Below, in pieces: positions 24,326 through 34,772 of a stretch of 64,000 nucleotides of DNA. The first letter of the stretch is position 1, and each line of letters opens with the position of its first letter. The stretch covers positions 13,919 through 77,918 of the forward strand of contig NZ_CAKPYL010000001.1 of assembly GCF_934202865.1 (NCBI RefSeq). Direction: 5' to 3'. The stretch comes from an uncultured Fenollaria sp. (GTDB lineage Bacteria > Bacillota > Clostridia > Tissierellales > Peptoniphilaceae). A program made the position numbers and the translations under genes. The notes below the pieces were generated by a model that did no database searches, was not told where the DNA came from, and worked only from the letters and a program-made list of their open reading frames with translations.

Positions 24326-27087
24326 TACTCATTCCTTCCACAGCAGTTTTTGTACTTCTTGCCGCTTCCACATGGGCAAGGATCGTTCCTGCCAACTTTT
24401 TTAGTTTTTCTAACGTATGGCTTCTTCTTTTCGTCAGAACCCGCGCCTTCAAAACCTTCCTTTATATTCTTATTTTGCTCTCTTCTCTTAACCTTGCTTG
24501 GATCTTCAACGTGGAATAAAATCCTTAAAGTGTCTTCCTTGATCGCTTCATTCATCGCCTCGAACATGTCAAAGCCTTCAATTGCGTAGGCCCTAGCAGG
24601 GTCCTCTTGCGCCATGGACCTAAGTCCAATGCCTTGCTTCAACTGATCCATCGCGTCGATGTGATCCATCCACTTGTCGTCAACAACTTGTAGAAGCACG
24701 ATTCTCTCTATCTCTCTGAACTTTTCAGGAGTAAATTCATTTTCCTTCGCTTCGTATTTTTTAAGCGCGTGCTCTGTAAGCATGTCAATTAGCTCATCCT
24801 TGAGAATGTCCTTAGTGTTTAGACCATCAATATCTTCTATATCTATATCGAAAATGGCCTTAAGGTGCATGAATAAGCTCTTGAAGTCCCAGTCGCCACA
24901 GTCTTCTTTTTCAAAAGTCATGGTATTTACAAAACCCGCTATGACATCCTTGATCATGGCAGTGATATTGTCCCTAAAATCAGCGCCTTCAAGGAGTTTC
25001 TTTCTCTCAGCGTAGATGACTTCCCTTTGCTTGTTCATTACATCATCGTACTTAAGAACGTGCTTTCTGATACCGTAGTTGTTTCCTTCGACCTTTCTTT
25101 GAGCCGACTCAATCAGCCTTGTCAATACTGGTGATTTTATCGAGTCGCCCTCAGGCATCTTCATCATGTCGATGGCGTTTTTAAATCTGTCGCCGCCAAA
25201 TAGACGCATCAAGTCGTCTTCAGCAGATATATAGAATGTCGATGAACCGGGGTCACCTTGTCTGCCGGCACGACCACGGAGTTGATTGTCGATACGTCTT
25301 GACTCGTGTCTTTCAGTACCGATGATGTGTAAGCCGCCTGCATCAATAACCTTAGCCTTTTCCTCTTGAAGTTCCTTCTTATATTGTTCAACGTATTCGT
25401 CGTATTCTTTTCTATTCTTTAGTATTTCAGCATCCTTAGTGTCTTCATGCGAGTCAACTTGAGCCATCTCTTCCTCAGATAGACCCTTTCTTCTCATCGC
25501 TTGCTTTGCCATAAACTCAGGGTTACCGCCTAAGATGATGTCGGTACCACGGCCCGCCATGTTAGTCGCTATCGTAACTTGACCCAAACGGCCCGCTTGA
25601 GCAACTATTTCCGCTTCTTTGTCGTGGAACTTCGCGTTCAAGACCTCATGCTTGATGCCAGTCTTTTTAAGTAGTTTCGATAGTTCTTCCGACTTTTCTA
25701 TGGATATAGTTCCGACTAGAACCGGTTGTCCAGTAGCGTGTCTAGCCTTGATATCATCAATAACAGCGCCGAATTTCTCAGCCTCAGTCCTATAAATCTC
25801 GTCAGGATTGTCTTGTCTAATAACCGGCTTGTTAGTCGGTATCTCAATAACGTCCATGTGGTAGATGTCTTGAAATTCCTCTTCTTCAGTCTTTGCAGTA
25901 CCAGTCATACCCGAAAGTTTCTTGTACATTCTAAAGTAGTTTTGGAAAGTTATAGTCGCCAAAGTCTTCGACTCGCTCCTAACCTCAAGGCCTTCCTTCG
26001 CCTCAATTGCTTGATGTAGACCATCCGAGTAGCGTCTACCAAACATCAAACGGCCAGTAAACTCGTCAACGATGATGATCTCGCCATCTTTCACAACATA
26101 GTCCTTGTCCTTCTTCATAAGACTTCTAGCCTTCATCGCTTGATTAATATGGTGAATGATCTCCATATTCTCAATGTCAGAGAGGTTTTCAACCTTGAAA
26201 AATTCCTCCGCCTTCTTAGTTCCAAGCTCTGTTAATAGCACAGAACGGTCCTTTTCGTTGACAACGTAGTCCTTAGTCTCTTCCTCCTCTTCCTCTTGCT
26301 TAACAAACCTGTCAAGAGGGTCCACGTGCTCGTCAGGGTCTTGAATTCTGACCGATAGACGCGATACAAAAGTCTTTGCAAGCTCATAAAGATCAGTAGA
26401 TTTGTCACCTTGACCAGAAATGATTAAAGGCGTTCTCGCCTCATCTATTAAAATAGAGTCCACTTCGTCGACAATCGCGTAGTTTAGCTCCCTTTGCACC
26501 ATATTTTCCTTGTAGATAACCATGTTGTCCCTTAAGTAGTCGAAACCGAATTCATTGTTAGTACCATAAGTTATGTCAGATGCGTAAGCTATTTTCCTAT
26601 CTTCCTTAGGCATGTCGTGCACAATGCAGCCGACAGATAGACCAAGATATTCAAAAACCTTGCCCATCCAGTCCCTGTCACGCTTAGCAAGGTAGTCGTT
26701 TACAGTAACGATGTGTACACCCTTGCCCTCAAGCGCATTTAAGTAAGCCGGCATAGTCTCAACCAAAGTCTTACCTTCACCAGTTTTCATCTCAGCGATG
26801 CGGCCTTGATGCAAAATGATGCCGCCTTCGACTTGCACCCTGTATGGCGTCATGCCTAGAACCCTCTTAGAAGCTTCCCTAACAGTCGCAAACGCCTCCG
26901 GCAAAATGTCATCAAGCGTTTCGCCGCCCTTAAGTCTTTCCTTTAATTTATTAGTATTATCCTTTAATTCCTCGTCCGATAGCTTAGAGTATTCATCCTC
27001 CAAAGCCATAACCTCTTCAACTTGTGATTTGTTCTTTTTAATAGCCCTATCAGAAGTAGAGCCAAATATTTTTGAGAATAATCCCAT
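24325..27087 (-). CDS. secA: Preprotein translocase ATPase SecA
   Basis: 920-residue motor of the Sec pathway. Nucleotide-binding fold 1 carries [20 protein letters not shown] (about 100-120) and [17 protein letters not shown] (about 208); the second carries [18 protein letters not shown] and [13 protein letters not shown]. The C-terminus ends in the zinc motif [19 protein letters not shown]. It is the first gene of secA-prfB-tsaE-tsaB-rimI-tsaD, with near-zero spacings throughout, and it serves export of the many secreted proteases of this window. Confidence 0.97.
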   Translation of the reverse strand: MGLFSKIFGSTSDRAIKKNKSQVEEVMALEDEYSKLSDEELKDNTNKLKERLKGGETLDDILPEAFATVREASKRVLGMTPYRVQVEGGIILHQGRIAEMKTGEGKTLVETMPAYLNALEGKGVHIVTVNDYLAKRDRDWMGKVFEYLGLSVGCIVHDMPKEDRKIAYASDITYGTNNEFGFDYLRDNMVIYKENMVQRELNYAIVDEVDSILIDEARTPLIISGQGDKSTDLYELAKTFVSRLSVRIQDPDEHVDPLDRFVKQEEEEEETKDYVVNEKDRSVLLTELGTKKAEEFFKVENLSDIENMEIIHHINQAMKARSLMKKDKDYVVKDGEIIIVDEFTGRLMFGRRYSDGLHQAIEAKEGLEVRSESKTLATITFQNYFRMYKKLSGMTGTAKTEEEEFQDIYHMDVIEIPTNKPVIRQDNPDEIYRTEAEKFGAVIDDIKARHATGQPVLVGTISIEKSEELSKLLKKTGIKHEVLNAKFHDKEAEIVAQAGRLGQVTIATNMAGRGTDIILGGNPEFMAKQAMRRKGLSEEEMAQVDSHEDTKDAEILKNRKEYDEYVEQYKKELQEEKAKVIDAGGLHIIGTERHESRRIDNQLRGRAGRQGDPGSSTFYISAEDDLMRLFGGDRFKNAIDMMKMPEGDSIKSPVLTRLIESAQRKVEGNNYGIRKHVLKYDDVMNKQREVIYAERKKLLEGADFRDNITAMIKDVIAGFVNTMTFEKEDCGDWDFKSLFMHLKAIFDIDIEDIDGLNTKDILKDELIDMLTEHALKKYEAKENEFTPEKFREIERIVLLQVVDDKWMDHIDAMDQLKQGIGLRSMAQEDPARAYAIEGFDMFEAMNEAIKEDTLRILFHVEDPSKVKRREQNKNIKEGFEGAGSDEKKKPYVRKTKKVGRNDPCPCGSGKKYKNCCGRNE

Positions 27088-27126
27088 ATCTTCACCTTCT
27101 TTAAATTACTTCACCCTTTATTATAC

Positions 27127-27700
27127 CCGATAATAGAATAAAATTCAAGAACTTGGAAAATATTTTATGAGTAATAGCCCTCGCCACGCGCATGGCCTTG
27201 CCCCTTCAGTTGATTTTGTTTGGCAAATGGCGGGCAGATGGTATACGCCGTGCAAATGGTATATGACGAGCGATTGATTTTTTTACTTATAATTCTCTTC
27301 CTATATATATACTTCTCTTCCTATTATATATAGGCAAAGAGATATTAATTGAAAAAACGTTTTACACGCAAAACGACTTTTGCTAAATGTGTTTTTATTG
27401 AACTATGACTTTTTAGAAAATTGATTTTCACGAGCGCAGCCTTCGGAATAAATTGCTATTAGTGAGAAAAGATATGTTCCAAAAGCAGCGCATTGAGACA
27501 AATTGCTTCAATTGCTTTGCGAAGGACGACGGCCATAAATCCATCTAGTGAAGCGTAGCGTAACGAATATGGATTTATAGTCGGACAAGCTTAGCAATTG
27601 TCAATTTGTTGAACTAAGCTGCATGGAACTATCTTTTCGATGTGCAAGCGAAGGAAAACAATTTTCGATGTACAATTACTTTCCGTTCATATCGCCTCCA
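27127..27700. repeat. Repeat-rich gap between secA and pstS
   Basis: No gene is seen between 27088 and 27864. At 27226-27272 there are two units of an 18-nt tandem repeat (consensus about GCGCAGATGGTATACGCC). From about 27414 to 27672 lies a complete copy of the large dispersed repeat, with inverted-repeat arms AAATCCAT/ATGGATTT and AGCTTAG/CTAAGCT, ending in TTTTCGATGTGCA and a partial second copy of that word. The matching copy is at 46531-46808. Confidence 0.75.
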
Positions 27701-27758
27701 TTTGTAAAGTTTATTTTACATTCGCAAGACCATTTTCGTAAAAATCAAAAAAAATTTA

Positions 27759-27826
27759 GTGATTTTACATATTTTACATAATCTTTACAAAATTAATATA
27801 CATTCTTAACACAAGGCCACTATAAT
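27759..27826 (+). promoter_or_regulatory. pst promoter with Pho-box-like direct repeats
   Basis: TTTACATA, TTTACATA and TTTACAAA occur within 25 bp, followed by ATACATT and TTAACACA at 9-13 bp spacing, ending 12 bp before a TATAAT box (27821-27826). This resembles the direct TTAACA-type repeats bound by PhoP/PhoB, and a PhoB-PhoR pair is encoded at the end of the same gene cluster. Confidence 0.6.
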
Positions 27827-27864
27827 CAACTTGTAAAAATCATTTAAAGGAGTGTTATTTAAAA

Positions 27865-28803
27865 ATGACAAAAAAATTAATTTCATTATTGCTAGTACTT
27901 GTATTAGCATTCTCTCTAGTAGCTTGCTCTAAGGGTGACGACAAGCCAGCTGAAACAGCTACTGAAACAAAAACAGAAGACACAAAGACTGAAGAAAAAA
28001 CTGAAGAAAAAGCACCTGAAGCTTCTAACGAAACTATCACTGTAATCTCAAGAGAAGACGGTTCTGGTACTAGAGGAGCTTTCATCGAAATCGCTGGTAT
28101 CGAAGAAAAAGACGGAGATACTAAGGTTGACAAAACTACTGTTGACGCTGTTGTTCAAAAATCTACTAACGCTGTGCTAATGACTGTTAACGGTGACAAG
28201 AACGCAATCGGTTACATCTCTTTAGGATCTTTAAACGATAGCGTTAAGGCTGTTAAGGTTGAAGGCGTTGAAGCTACTGCTGATGACGTTCTTGACGGTT
28301 CATACAAGATCGCAAGACCATTCAACATTGTTTACAAGGGCGAACTTGATGGACTTAAGAAAGACTTCGTAGACTTTATGATGTCTAAAGAAGGTCAAGA
28401 CATGGTTCTTGAAAACAAATACGTTCAAGTTGACACTGCAGCTCCTGAATACAAACAAAATTCTCAATCAGGTAAGCTTGTAGTTGGTGGATCAACATCT
28501 GTTACTCCACTTATGGAAAAATTCGCTGAAAAATACATGGAAATGTATCCAGACGTTAAGATTGAAATCCAATCAACTGGATCATCTGCTGGTATCCAAG
28601 CAGCTATCGAAGGTGCAGCTGATTTAGGTATGGCATCAAGAGACGTTTCTGATGAAGAAAAGGCTGAATTAAATAACATAGTTATCGCTAAAGACGGTAT
28701 CGCTGTTATAGTTAACAATGAAAATGCAATCGAAGATTTAACTCTTGATCAAATCAAAGGCATCTTCGTAGGCGATATCAAAACTTGGGGAGATATTAAA
28801 TAA
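27865..28803 (+). CDS. pstS: Phosphate-binding lipoprotein PstS, circularly permuted
   Basis: 312 residues with a lipobox (FSLVACSKG) and an acidic Thr/Glu/Lys linker to about residue 50. The block that is normally the second half of PstS (VISREDGSGTRGAF, STNAVLMTV, AIGYISLGSLND, FVDFMMSKEGQDMV) comes first at about residues 55-195, and the block that is normally the first half (VVGGSTSVTPLMEKFAEKY, IQSTGSSAGIQAAIEGAADLGMASRD, IAVIVNNEN, IKGIFVGDIKTWGDI) follows at about 202-312. Both phosphate-contacting loops are present. It is the first gene of pstSCAB. Confidence 0.93.
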   Translation: MTKKLISLLLVLVLAFSLVACSKGDDKPAETATETKTEDTKTEEKTEEKAPEASNETITVISREDGSGTRGAFIEIAGIEEKDGDTKVDKTTVDAVVQKSTNAVLMTVNGDKNAIGYISLGSLNDSVKAVKVEGVEATADDVLDGSYKIARPFNIVYKGELDGLKKDFVDFMMSKEGQDMVLENKYVQVDTAAPEYKQNSQSGKLVVGGSTSVTPLMEKFAEKYMEMYPDVKIEIQSTGSSAGIQAAIEGAADLGMASRDVSDEEKAELNNIVIAKDGIAVIVNNENAIEDLTLDQIKGIFVGDIKTWGDIK

Positions 28804-28828
28804 TTTAGACTAAAACAAAATTTCTTGA

Positions 28829-28858
28829 GGAGGGCCAGATTTGAGCCCTCCATAATTT
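28829..28858 (+). terminator. Attenuator hairpin between pstS and pstC
   Basis: GGAGGGC (28829-28835) pairs with GCCCTCC (28845-28851), followed by ATAATTTT. A partial terminator here would give the usual excess of PstS over the membrane subunits. Confidence 0.65.
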
Positions 28859-28872
28859 TATAAGGAGTAATT

Positions 28873-29739
28873 ATGAATAAAAATTTTAAAGAGAATTTCA
28901 TGAAGTATTTCTTCTTTGTCATCTCTCTAATATCTGTCTTTGCTCTTTTACTTATATGCTACTTCATTTTTTCTGAAGGCATTCCCTTTGTAAAAGAGTA
29001 CGGACTAAAAGCATTTTTATTTGGCAAAGTATGGGCTCCTAGGAACGTTCCCGCATCTTACGGTATCGTGTCAATGGTAGTTGGCTCAGTGTATACAACG
29101 CTCGGCGCGATCATCATAGGTCTGCCTATAGGTTTACTTACAGCCATATATATGGCTTTCTATTCCAATAAAAAAGCATACAAAATACTGGAGCCAGCTG
29201 TTCAGCTAATGGCGGGCATCCCTTCAATAGTATATGGTTTCTTTGCCCTTGTAGTTATTGTGCCACTTGTAAGAAAAAGTTTTGGCGGTGACGGCATGAA
29301 TATAATAACGGCTTCCCTACTTCTAGGAATAATGATACTTCCAACTATAATCTCCATTTGCGAGGCATCATTAAGGGCCGTCCCAAAAGCCTTCTTCCAA
29401 GGTTCAGTAGCACTCGGCGCAAGTAAAGAAATAAGCATATTTAAAGTCGTTGTACCTGCTGCAAAGAGCGGAATCATCTCCTCTTTCATCTTAGGTATAG
29501 GTAGAGCGATTGGTGAAACTATGGCTGTTTACTTAATTGCGGGTAATCAGCCTAGAATCCCAGGCTCCATTACACAAGGGGTTAGAACACTTACTACAAA
29601 TATAGTTATAGAGATGGCATACGCTACACCAAAGCATAGACAAGGACTTATCGCAACTGCCATGGTCCTATTCATCTTCATTTTGGTAATTAACACTATA
29701 TTCTACTTTATAAAAGGAAGTGAAAAGAATTATGAGTAA
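28873..29739 (+). CDS. pstC: Phosphate ABC transporter permease PstC
   Basis: 288-residue membrane protein with about six helices and the coupling motif ALGASKEISIFKVVVPAAKSGIISSFILGIGRAIGET typical of PstC/PstA. PASYGIVSMVVGSVYTT marks the PstC branch. AAGGAG precedes the ATG and its 3' end overlaps pstA. Confidence 0.95.
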   Translation: MNKNFKENFMKYFFFVISLISVFALLLICYFIFSEGIPFVKEYGLKAFLFGKVWAPRNVPASYGIVSMVVGSVYTTLGAIIIGLPIGLLTAIYMAFYSNKKAYKILEPAVQLMAGIPSIVYGFFALVVIVPLVRKSFGGDGMNIITASLLLGIMILPTIISICEASLRAVPKAFFQGSVALGASKEISIFKVVVPAAKSGIISSFILGIGRAIGETMAVYLIAGNQPRIPGSITQGVRTLTTNIVIEMAYATPKHRQGLIATAMVLFIFILVINTIFYFIKGSEKNYE

Positions 29740-30535
29740 ATTTTTGAAAATATTAATCAAAGTCGCTGCCTACTTCACATTGGCGACGCTTATCTTCATA
29801 ATCCTTTACATCTCCGTCAATGGTCTACCAAATTTAAAGCCGTCGTTATTTGCACTTAAGTACACAACTGAGAACGTATCGATGCTGCCAAGCTTAATTG
29901 TAACGCTTGTAGTAGTTATACTCACTTTACTAGTTGCTGTGCCTATAGGCGTAGCGAGCGCCATCTACCTAAGTGAATACTCGAAGAAAGGCTCAAAGAT
30001 TGTTAAGATCATTAGGCTTGGTACTGAGTCACTTGCAGGTATCCCGTCTATCATCTACGGTCTATTTGGTATGATCTTTTTCGTATATGAACTGCAAATG
30101 CAATATTCGATCATGGCCTGTGTATTAACCGCCATCATCATGGTACTGCCAATAATTATAAGAACGTCGGAAGAAGCGATACTAGCTGTGCCTGACTCAT
30201 TTAGAAAGGCATCCTTTGGTCTAGGCGCGGGAAAGCTATCGACGATATTCAAAGTAGTTTTACCTCCAGCTATGAACGGAATTTTGGCGGGTATCATACT
30301 TTCTATAGGTAGAATCGTCGGCGAAACTGCTGCATTTATCTACACTCTAGGTACTGCGACTGCCATGCCAAAGGCGCTTAACGAATCAGGAAGAACGCTT
30401 GCCCTACACATGTACGTACTAAGTGACGAGGGCTTCCACGTTGAAGCAAGTTTTGCAACTGCCTTTGTTTTACTGATTGTAGTTGTAATTATCAATATGC
30501 TTTCAACAAAATTATCAAGAAAGGTTATGAAATAA
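29732..30535 (+). CDS. pstA: Phosphate ABC transporter permease PstA
   Basis: About 267 residues with six hydrophobic segments, [33 protein letters not shown] and the coupling loop [37 protein letters not shown]. The ATG at 29732 lies within the end of pstC and follows GGAAGTG; an upstream in-frame start at 29720 is less likely. Confidence 0.94.
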   Translation: MSKFLKILIKVAAYFTLATLIFIILYISVNGLPNLKPSLFALKYTTENVSMLPSLIVTLVVVILTLLVAVPIGVASAIYLSEYSKKGSKIVKIIRLGTESLAGIPSIIYGLFGMIFFVYELQMQYSIMACVLTAIIMVLPIIIRTSEEAILAVPDSFRKASFGLGAGKLSTIFKVVLPPAMNGILAGIILSIGRIVGETAAFIYTLGTATAMPKALNESGRTLALHMYVLSDEGFHVEASFATAFVLLIVVVIINMLSTKLSRKVMK

Positions 30536-31287
30536 TGAATAAAATTGAAGTTAAAAACGTTGACCTCTTTTATGGTGATTTTCAGGCGCTAAAGAATGTG
30601 TCTATGGATATGCCGGAGAATAAAATCACGGCTTTCATTGGCCCATCTGGCTGTGGTAAATCAACACTATTAAAGAGTTTAAATAGAATGAATGATCTTG
30701 TCGATGGAGTAAAAATCACTGGCGAAATCACTTTGGATGGCGAGGACATCTACGCTCCAAAAGTTGATGTTAACGAGCTTCGTAAGAGGGTCGGCATGGT
30801 TTTTCAACAACCAAACCCATTTAGCATGTCTATCTACGATAACATTGCCTATGGTCCTCGTGTTCACGGAATCAAGAAGAAAAAGGACCTTGACATCATC
30901 GTAGAAAGGTCACTGCAAGGTGCGGCTCTTTGGGACGAAGTAAAGGATAAACTAAAGAGAAACGCTCTGCAAATATCTGGTGGCCAACAACAAAGGCTTT
31001 GCATAGCAAGGGCGCTAGCTGTTGAACCGGAAGTTTTGTTAATGGACGAACCAACATCGGCTCTTGACCCAATATCGACATCGAAAATCGAAGAATTATG
31101 CGACTCACTTAAGGACCGCTACACCATCGTCATCGTGACTCACAACATGCAACAAGCGGGTCGTATATCGGACTACTGCTCCTTCTTCTTTGAAGGCGAA
31201 ATCATCGAATCAGATGTAACGAGCACCATTTTCCAAAATCCAAAAAATAAAAAGACTGAAGACTATATCACTGGTAGATTCGGTTAA
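30535..31287 (+). CDS. pstB: Phosphate ABC transporter ATPase PstB
   Basis: 250 residues with Walker [10 protein letters not shown] (about 35-43), the PstB-specific [24 protein letters not shown], signature [11 protein letters not shown], Walker [15 protein letters not shown] and H-loop VTHNMQQA. The ATG overlaps the pstA stop by one base. Confidence 0.97.
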   Translation: MNKIEVKNVDLFYGDFQALKNVSMDMPENKITAFIGPSGCGKSTLLKSLNRMNDLVDGVKITGEITLDGEDIYAPKVDVNELRKRVGMVFQQPNPFSMSIYDNIAYGPRVHGIKKKKDLDIIVERSLQGAALWDEVKDKLKRNALQISGGQQQRLCIARALAVEPEVLLMDEPTSALDPISTSKIEELCDSLKDRYTIVIVTHNMQQAGRISDYCSFFFEGEIIESDVTSTIFQNPKNKKTEDYITGRFG

Positions 31288-31302
31288 AAAAGGGGTATAA
31301 TC

Positions 31303-31959
31303 ATGGTAAGAACAAGATACATTAATGAATTAGAAAATTTAAAGAATGAAATCATTTTATATAGTGCTATCGTTGAAAAGATGCTGATGGACATGAAGGT
31401 GACTATAGAGATGGCTGCGGAAGGCGCTGAGATCAAGGATCAGCTTAATGAGATCGCGAACAAAGAGGACGAGATCCGTGAGTTTGGCAGAAACATCGAG
31501 ACTCTTTGTCTTAAGATCATGTCGACTCAACAACCGGTTGCGAAGGATTTAAGGTTTGTTTCGTCTACTTTAAATATCATCAGAAGCGTTGAAAAGATCG
31601 GCGACCATGTCATTGAAATCACTGGCTTATTTAATTTTGTAAGCATCGGCGAGGACTTCACTGAAGAGATTTTGGATATGTGCCTATCGACTAAGAAGAT
31701 GTTAAAGAGCGCGATTGACGCCTTTATCACAGGCGATTTGGAAGAGAGCTACAAGGTCATCGCCTCTGACGACAAGATCGACGCTTTATTCCACCACATA
31801 ATGAACGAGGTCGTTGACAAGATTGGCGAGAGCAAAGAGGACGCTTTAAGGCTTATAGACATCATACAAATTGCGAAGTACTTCGAAAGAATCGGCGACA
31901 ATGCTGAATCTATCGCGGACTGGAGCGTATTTTCAATCACTTCTAAGCACTATGAGTAG
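31303..31959 (+). CDS. phoU: Phosphate signalling protein PhoU
   Basis: 218 residues, a two-repeat three-helix bundle with the paired motifs STLNIIRSVEKIGDHVIEI and IIQIAKYFERIGDNAESIADW. PhoU connects PstB activity to the PhoR kinase, holding it off when phosphate is plentiful. It sits between pstB and the two-component genes. Confidence 0.95.
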   Translation: MVRTRYINELENLKNEIILYSAIVEKMLMDMKVTIEMAAEGAEIKDQLNEIANKEDEIREFGRNIETLCLKIMSTQQPVAKDLRFVSSTLNIIRSVEKIGDHVIEITGLFNFVSIGEDFTEEILDMCLSTKKMLKSAIDAFITGDLEESYKVIASDDKIDALFHHIMNEVVDKIGESKEDALRLIDIIQIAKYFERIGDNAESIADWSVFSITSKHYE

Positions 31960-31967
31960 GAGGAGCT

Positions 31968-32639
31968 ATGATATATATAGTTGAAGACGACAGGAGCATT
32001 AGGGACCTAGTCCTATATGCACTGCACAATGAAAATTACAAGGCTGAAGGCTTTGAAAATGCTGATGAGTTCTTCGCAAGAGTGAAAAAAGAAGTGCCAA
32101 CGCTAGTTATGCTCGACATCATGCTACCTGGCACGAGCGGACTTGAAATACTTGATCAAATGAAAAGGGATGCCGCACTAAAGAACATCCCCGTAATTAT
32201 GCTAACAGCTAAGACTACTGAGTTTGACAAGATTACTGGGCTTGATAGAGGCGCCGATGACTACATCACAAAGCCATTTAGCGTACTTGAGCTCTTGGCA
32301 AGGGTCAGAGCCCTTCTTAGACGCAGTAAAGTCAATGCGGGCGACATACTTGACTACGCCGGCATCAGACTCGACTACGATAAAAGAACCGCAACAGTCG
32401 ATGGCGAGCCCATCTCCCTTACTTATAAAGAGTTTGAGCTACTATACTTTTTACTATCAAACCCAAATATCGTCCTAACAAGAGACAGGATTATAGAGAA
32501 GATCTGGGGCTACGATTTTGAAGGAGAGACAAGAACCGTTGACGTTCACATCGCCTCGATCAGGTCCAAGATTGAGCCGTATCAAGGCATTATCAAGACT
32601 ATCAGAAGCCTTGGCTACAAGGTTGGTGACGAAAAGTGA
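31968..32639 (+). CDS. phoB: Response regulator, PhoB/PhoP type
   Basis: 223 residues: a receiver domain with Asp50 in MLDIMLPG, the switch threonine in VIMLTAK and lysine in YITKPFS, then an OmpR-type winged helix (LTYKEFELLYFLLSNPNIVLTRDRI, TVDVHIASIRSKI). Placed directly after phoU and overlapping the kinase gene, it should control the pst promoter through the direct repeats upstream. Confidence 0.93.
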   Translation: MIYIVEDDRSIRDLVLYALHNENYKAEGFENADEFFARVKKEVPTLVMLDIMLPGTSGLEILDQMKRDAALKNIPVIMLTAKTTEFDKITGLDRGADDYITKPFSVLELLARVRALLRRSKVNAGDILDYAGIRLDYDKRTATVDGEPISLTYKEFELLYFLLSNPNIVLTRDRIIEKIWGYDFEGETRTVDVHIASIRSKIEPYQGIIKTIRSLGYKVGDEK

Positions 32640-34315
32640 AGAAAAAATTAAACATCACCTACGCCATTTGCTTTTTTCTAGCAATATTAATATCTGTCTC
32701 GCTAACAGTTTTTATAACATATAAAAATACAAGCGCAAACGATCTTAGAGACCTTCAAGACGAATTGAAACTCGCTTCGCAAATGGATGTAGAGAGCATA
32801 GAAAAGGTCGGCACATTTAGTAACAATATCCGCGCAACTGTAGTAGATCCAAGTGGTACAGTCATCTATGACAACTTCTCTGACCCATCGACTATGGAGA
32901 ACCATGCGGCTAGAAAAGAGATTAAAGAAGCCTTAGCTGGCGACGTCGGCAAAGACGTGAGACTATCCAACACACTTAATAAGGACACATACTACTACGC
33001 TAGTTTAATGAGTGACGGCAATGTAATAAGGCTATCAAAGCAAACAGAATCAATACTTGGATCATTTATGAAAGTAGTTCCACTAATACTACTTATGTCA
33101 ATTCTACTCATCCTAGTGCTTTTACTAATCAACAAAAAACTAGTAGACAAACTGCTTTTGCCTATCGATTACGCTGCAGAACACTTACACAGAGACGATT
33201 TCAATACAGCTAAGATAGATGTATACGACGAATTAAGTCCATTCATAAGGACTATAGAGAGAAAAAATAAAGACATCAAAGGATATATAGAAAGCCTTGA
33301 AACTAAGGAATCAACAGTAAATGAGATACTTAGGAACATGAACGAAGGCTTGGTGCTTATAGATACTGATCTAAAGGTCGTTCAGCTCAACGACGCATCA
33401 AAGAAGCTATTTAAGTCAAATATGCAAACAGATTATACGGGCATGGACGTCGTTAGGCTAACAAGGAGCCAAGAGGTTTCGACTAGACTAAATGATTTGA
33501 TTCAAACGCACAAATCATCGAGCTTCGAGATCATGGTCGACGAAGACAACCTAAAGATATATCTTTCACCAATTGAGAATGGCAATGCCCTTACAGGCAT
33601 CATCATGCTAGTTCTGGACGTAAACGACGAGAAAAAGGCCGAAAAGCTAAGACGCGAATTCTCCGCGAACGTTTCACACGAGCTAAAGAGCCCATTGACA
33701 TCGATATCAGGCTACGCCGAGCTAATTAAGAACGGCATGGTTAAGGAAGAAGACATCAAGAAGTTCTCCGGCATCATCTTTGACGAAGCAGGTCAAATGC
33801 TGCGCTTGATCGATAACATCATCATGATATCGAAGCTAGACGAAAGACCACAGCTAAAGAGCGAGGAAGAAGTTTCGATTAAAGACACCATAGACAATAT
33901 ATTAGAGCTATATAAAGGCAAAATCGACGCGAAGAACTTAACAGTCGAGAGCCATATTGAAGAAGGTCTTAAGAAAAATGTGCCGCTTGGCATGCTTTCA
34001 GAGCTTTACAGAAACCTAATTTCAAACGCTATCAAGTACAATAAAGATGGCGGAAAAATCACAATATCCGTCGAAAGGCGCGGGGACAATATCATAAGCA
34101 AAATTTCAGACACAGGCATCGGCCTTGAGAAAGACGAAATCCCTCGTATATTCGAGCGCTTCTACATGGTCGATAAAGGAAGAAATAGAAATACAAACTC
34201 AACAGGCCTTGGTCTATCCATAGTGAAACATATTGTGGAAGATATGGGTGGATCGATTGATGTTAATAGTACTGTCGGCGAAGGAACTACTTTTAAAGTG
34301 ATCTTTGGTATATAA
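32636..34315 (+). CDS. phoR: Sensor histidine kinase, PhoR type
   Basis: 559 residues. Two transmembrane helices (about 7-26 and 142-163) flank an extracytoplasmic segment, then a linker, a PAS-like domain (ILRNMNEGLVLIDTDLKVV, about 225-330), HisKA with His348 in VSHELKSPLTSISGYAEL, and an ATPase domain (NLISNAIKYNKDGG, SDTGIGLEKDEIPRIFERFY, GLGLSIVKHIV). A GTG start overlaps the regulator stop by four bases. The domain order matches PhoR. Confidence 0.92.
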   Translation: MKKKLNITYAICFFLAILISVSLTVFITYKNTSANDLRDLQDELKLASQMDVESIEKVGTFSNNIRATVVDPSGTVIYDNFSDPSTMENHAARKEIKEALAGDVGKDVRLSNTLNKDTYYYASLMSDGNVIRLSKQTESILGSFMKVVPLILLMSILLILVLLLINKKLVDKLLLPIDYAAEHLHRDDFNTAKIDVYDELSPFIRTIERKNKDIKGYIESLETKESTVNEILRNMNEGLVLIDTDLKVVQLNDASKKLFKSNMQTDYTGMDVVRLTRSQEVSTRLNDLIQTHKSSSFEIMVDEDNLKIYLSPIENGNALTGIIMLVLDVNDEKKAEKLRREFSANVSHELKSPLTSISGYAELIKNGMVKEEDIKKFSGIIFDEAGQMLRLIDNIIMISKLDERPQLKSEEEVSIKDTIDNILELYKGKIDAKNLTVESHIEEGLKKNVPLGMLSELYRNLISNAIKYNKDGGKITISVERRGDNIISKISDTGIGLEKDEIPRIFERFYMVDKGRNRNTNSTGLGLSIVKHIVEDMGGSIDVNSTVGEGTTFKVIFGI

Positions 34316-34772
34316 GTTCACATTCAAGTGAGCCCTTGAACTCGCTTGCTCTGCGAAGTCCCATGGTCATAGTAGAATCCAGGGTAATTAGAGAAAAGTT
34401 AGTGAATAAAGTAATATTTATAATGAATATTTAAAATCAAGCGAGCCTAATCAATAAAAAATAAACAGACTATAAAAAATGAAAGCTGTGAGAAAAAATT
34501 CTCACAGCTTTTTTGTCTTCCTATTATATATATAATAGCAAGCAAAGGAAAGCCGTAAGTTTAATCAAATCGACGTTCGCTATGCTCCGTCTCTTTGTAA
34601 ACTCTGGCATTAGGCATGCATAGTCAATCGAACATCGCTAACACTCGTTCTCTTGGTGCATGGACTTAACAATTTTCGATGTGCAAATTGAATGCAAAAT
34701 TAAAGAGAGCCTATATAATAAAATATAAGACTCTCTCATATAATTGCTATTAAATATTATTAAAACTATTAA
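34316..34772. other. Gene-free gap after phoR
   Basis: A strong bidirectional terminator (AAAGCTGTGAG at 34482-34492, CTCACAGCTTT at 34501-34511, then T-run) ends the pst-pho transcript. From about 34550 to 34700 the DNA is repeat-derived, with CAATTTTCGATGTGCAAATT matching the right end of the large dispersed repeat. A second hairpin (AGAGAG at 34704-34709 with CTCTCT at 34731-34736) is the terminator of the minus-strand genes to the right. No coding sequence is seen. Confidence 0.7.
34482..34515. terminator. Terminator of the pst-pho operon
   Basis: Eleven-base arms AAAGCTGTGAG and CTCACAGCTTT around an eight-base loop, followed by TTTTG on the plus strand. Confidence 0.85.

Noticed and set aside
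27759-27826. CcpA or Fnr operator before pstS
   Set aside because: The repeated TTTACA words are direct rather than palindromic and fit a Pho box better, given the phoB-phoR genes in the same cluster.
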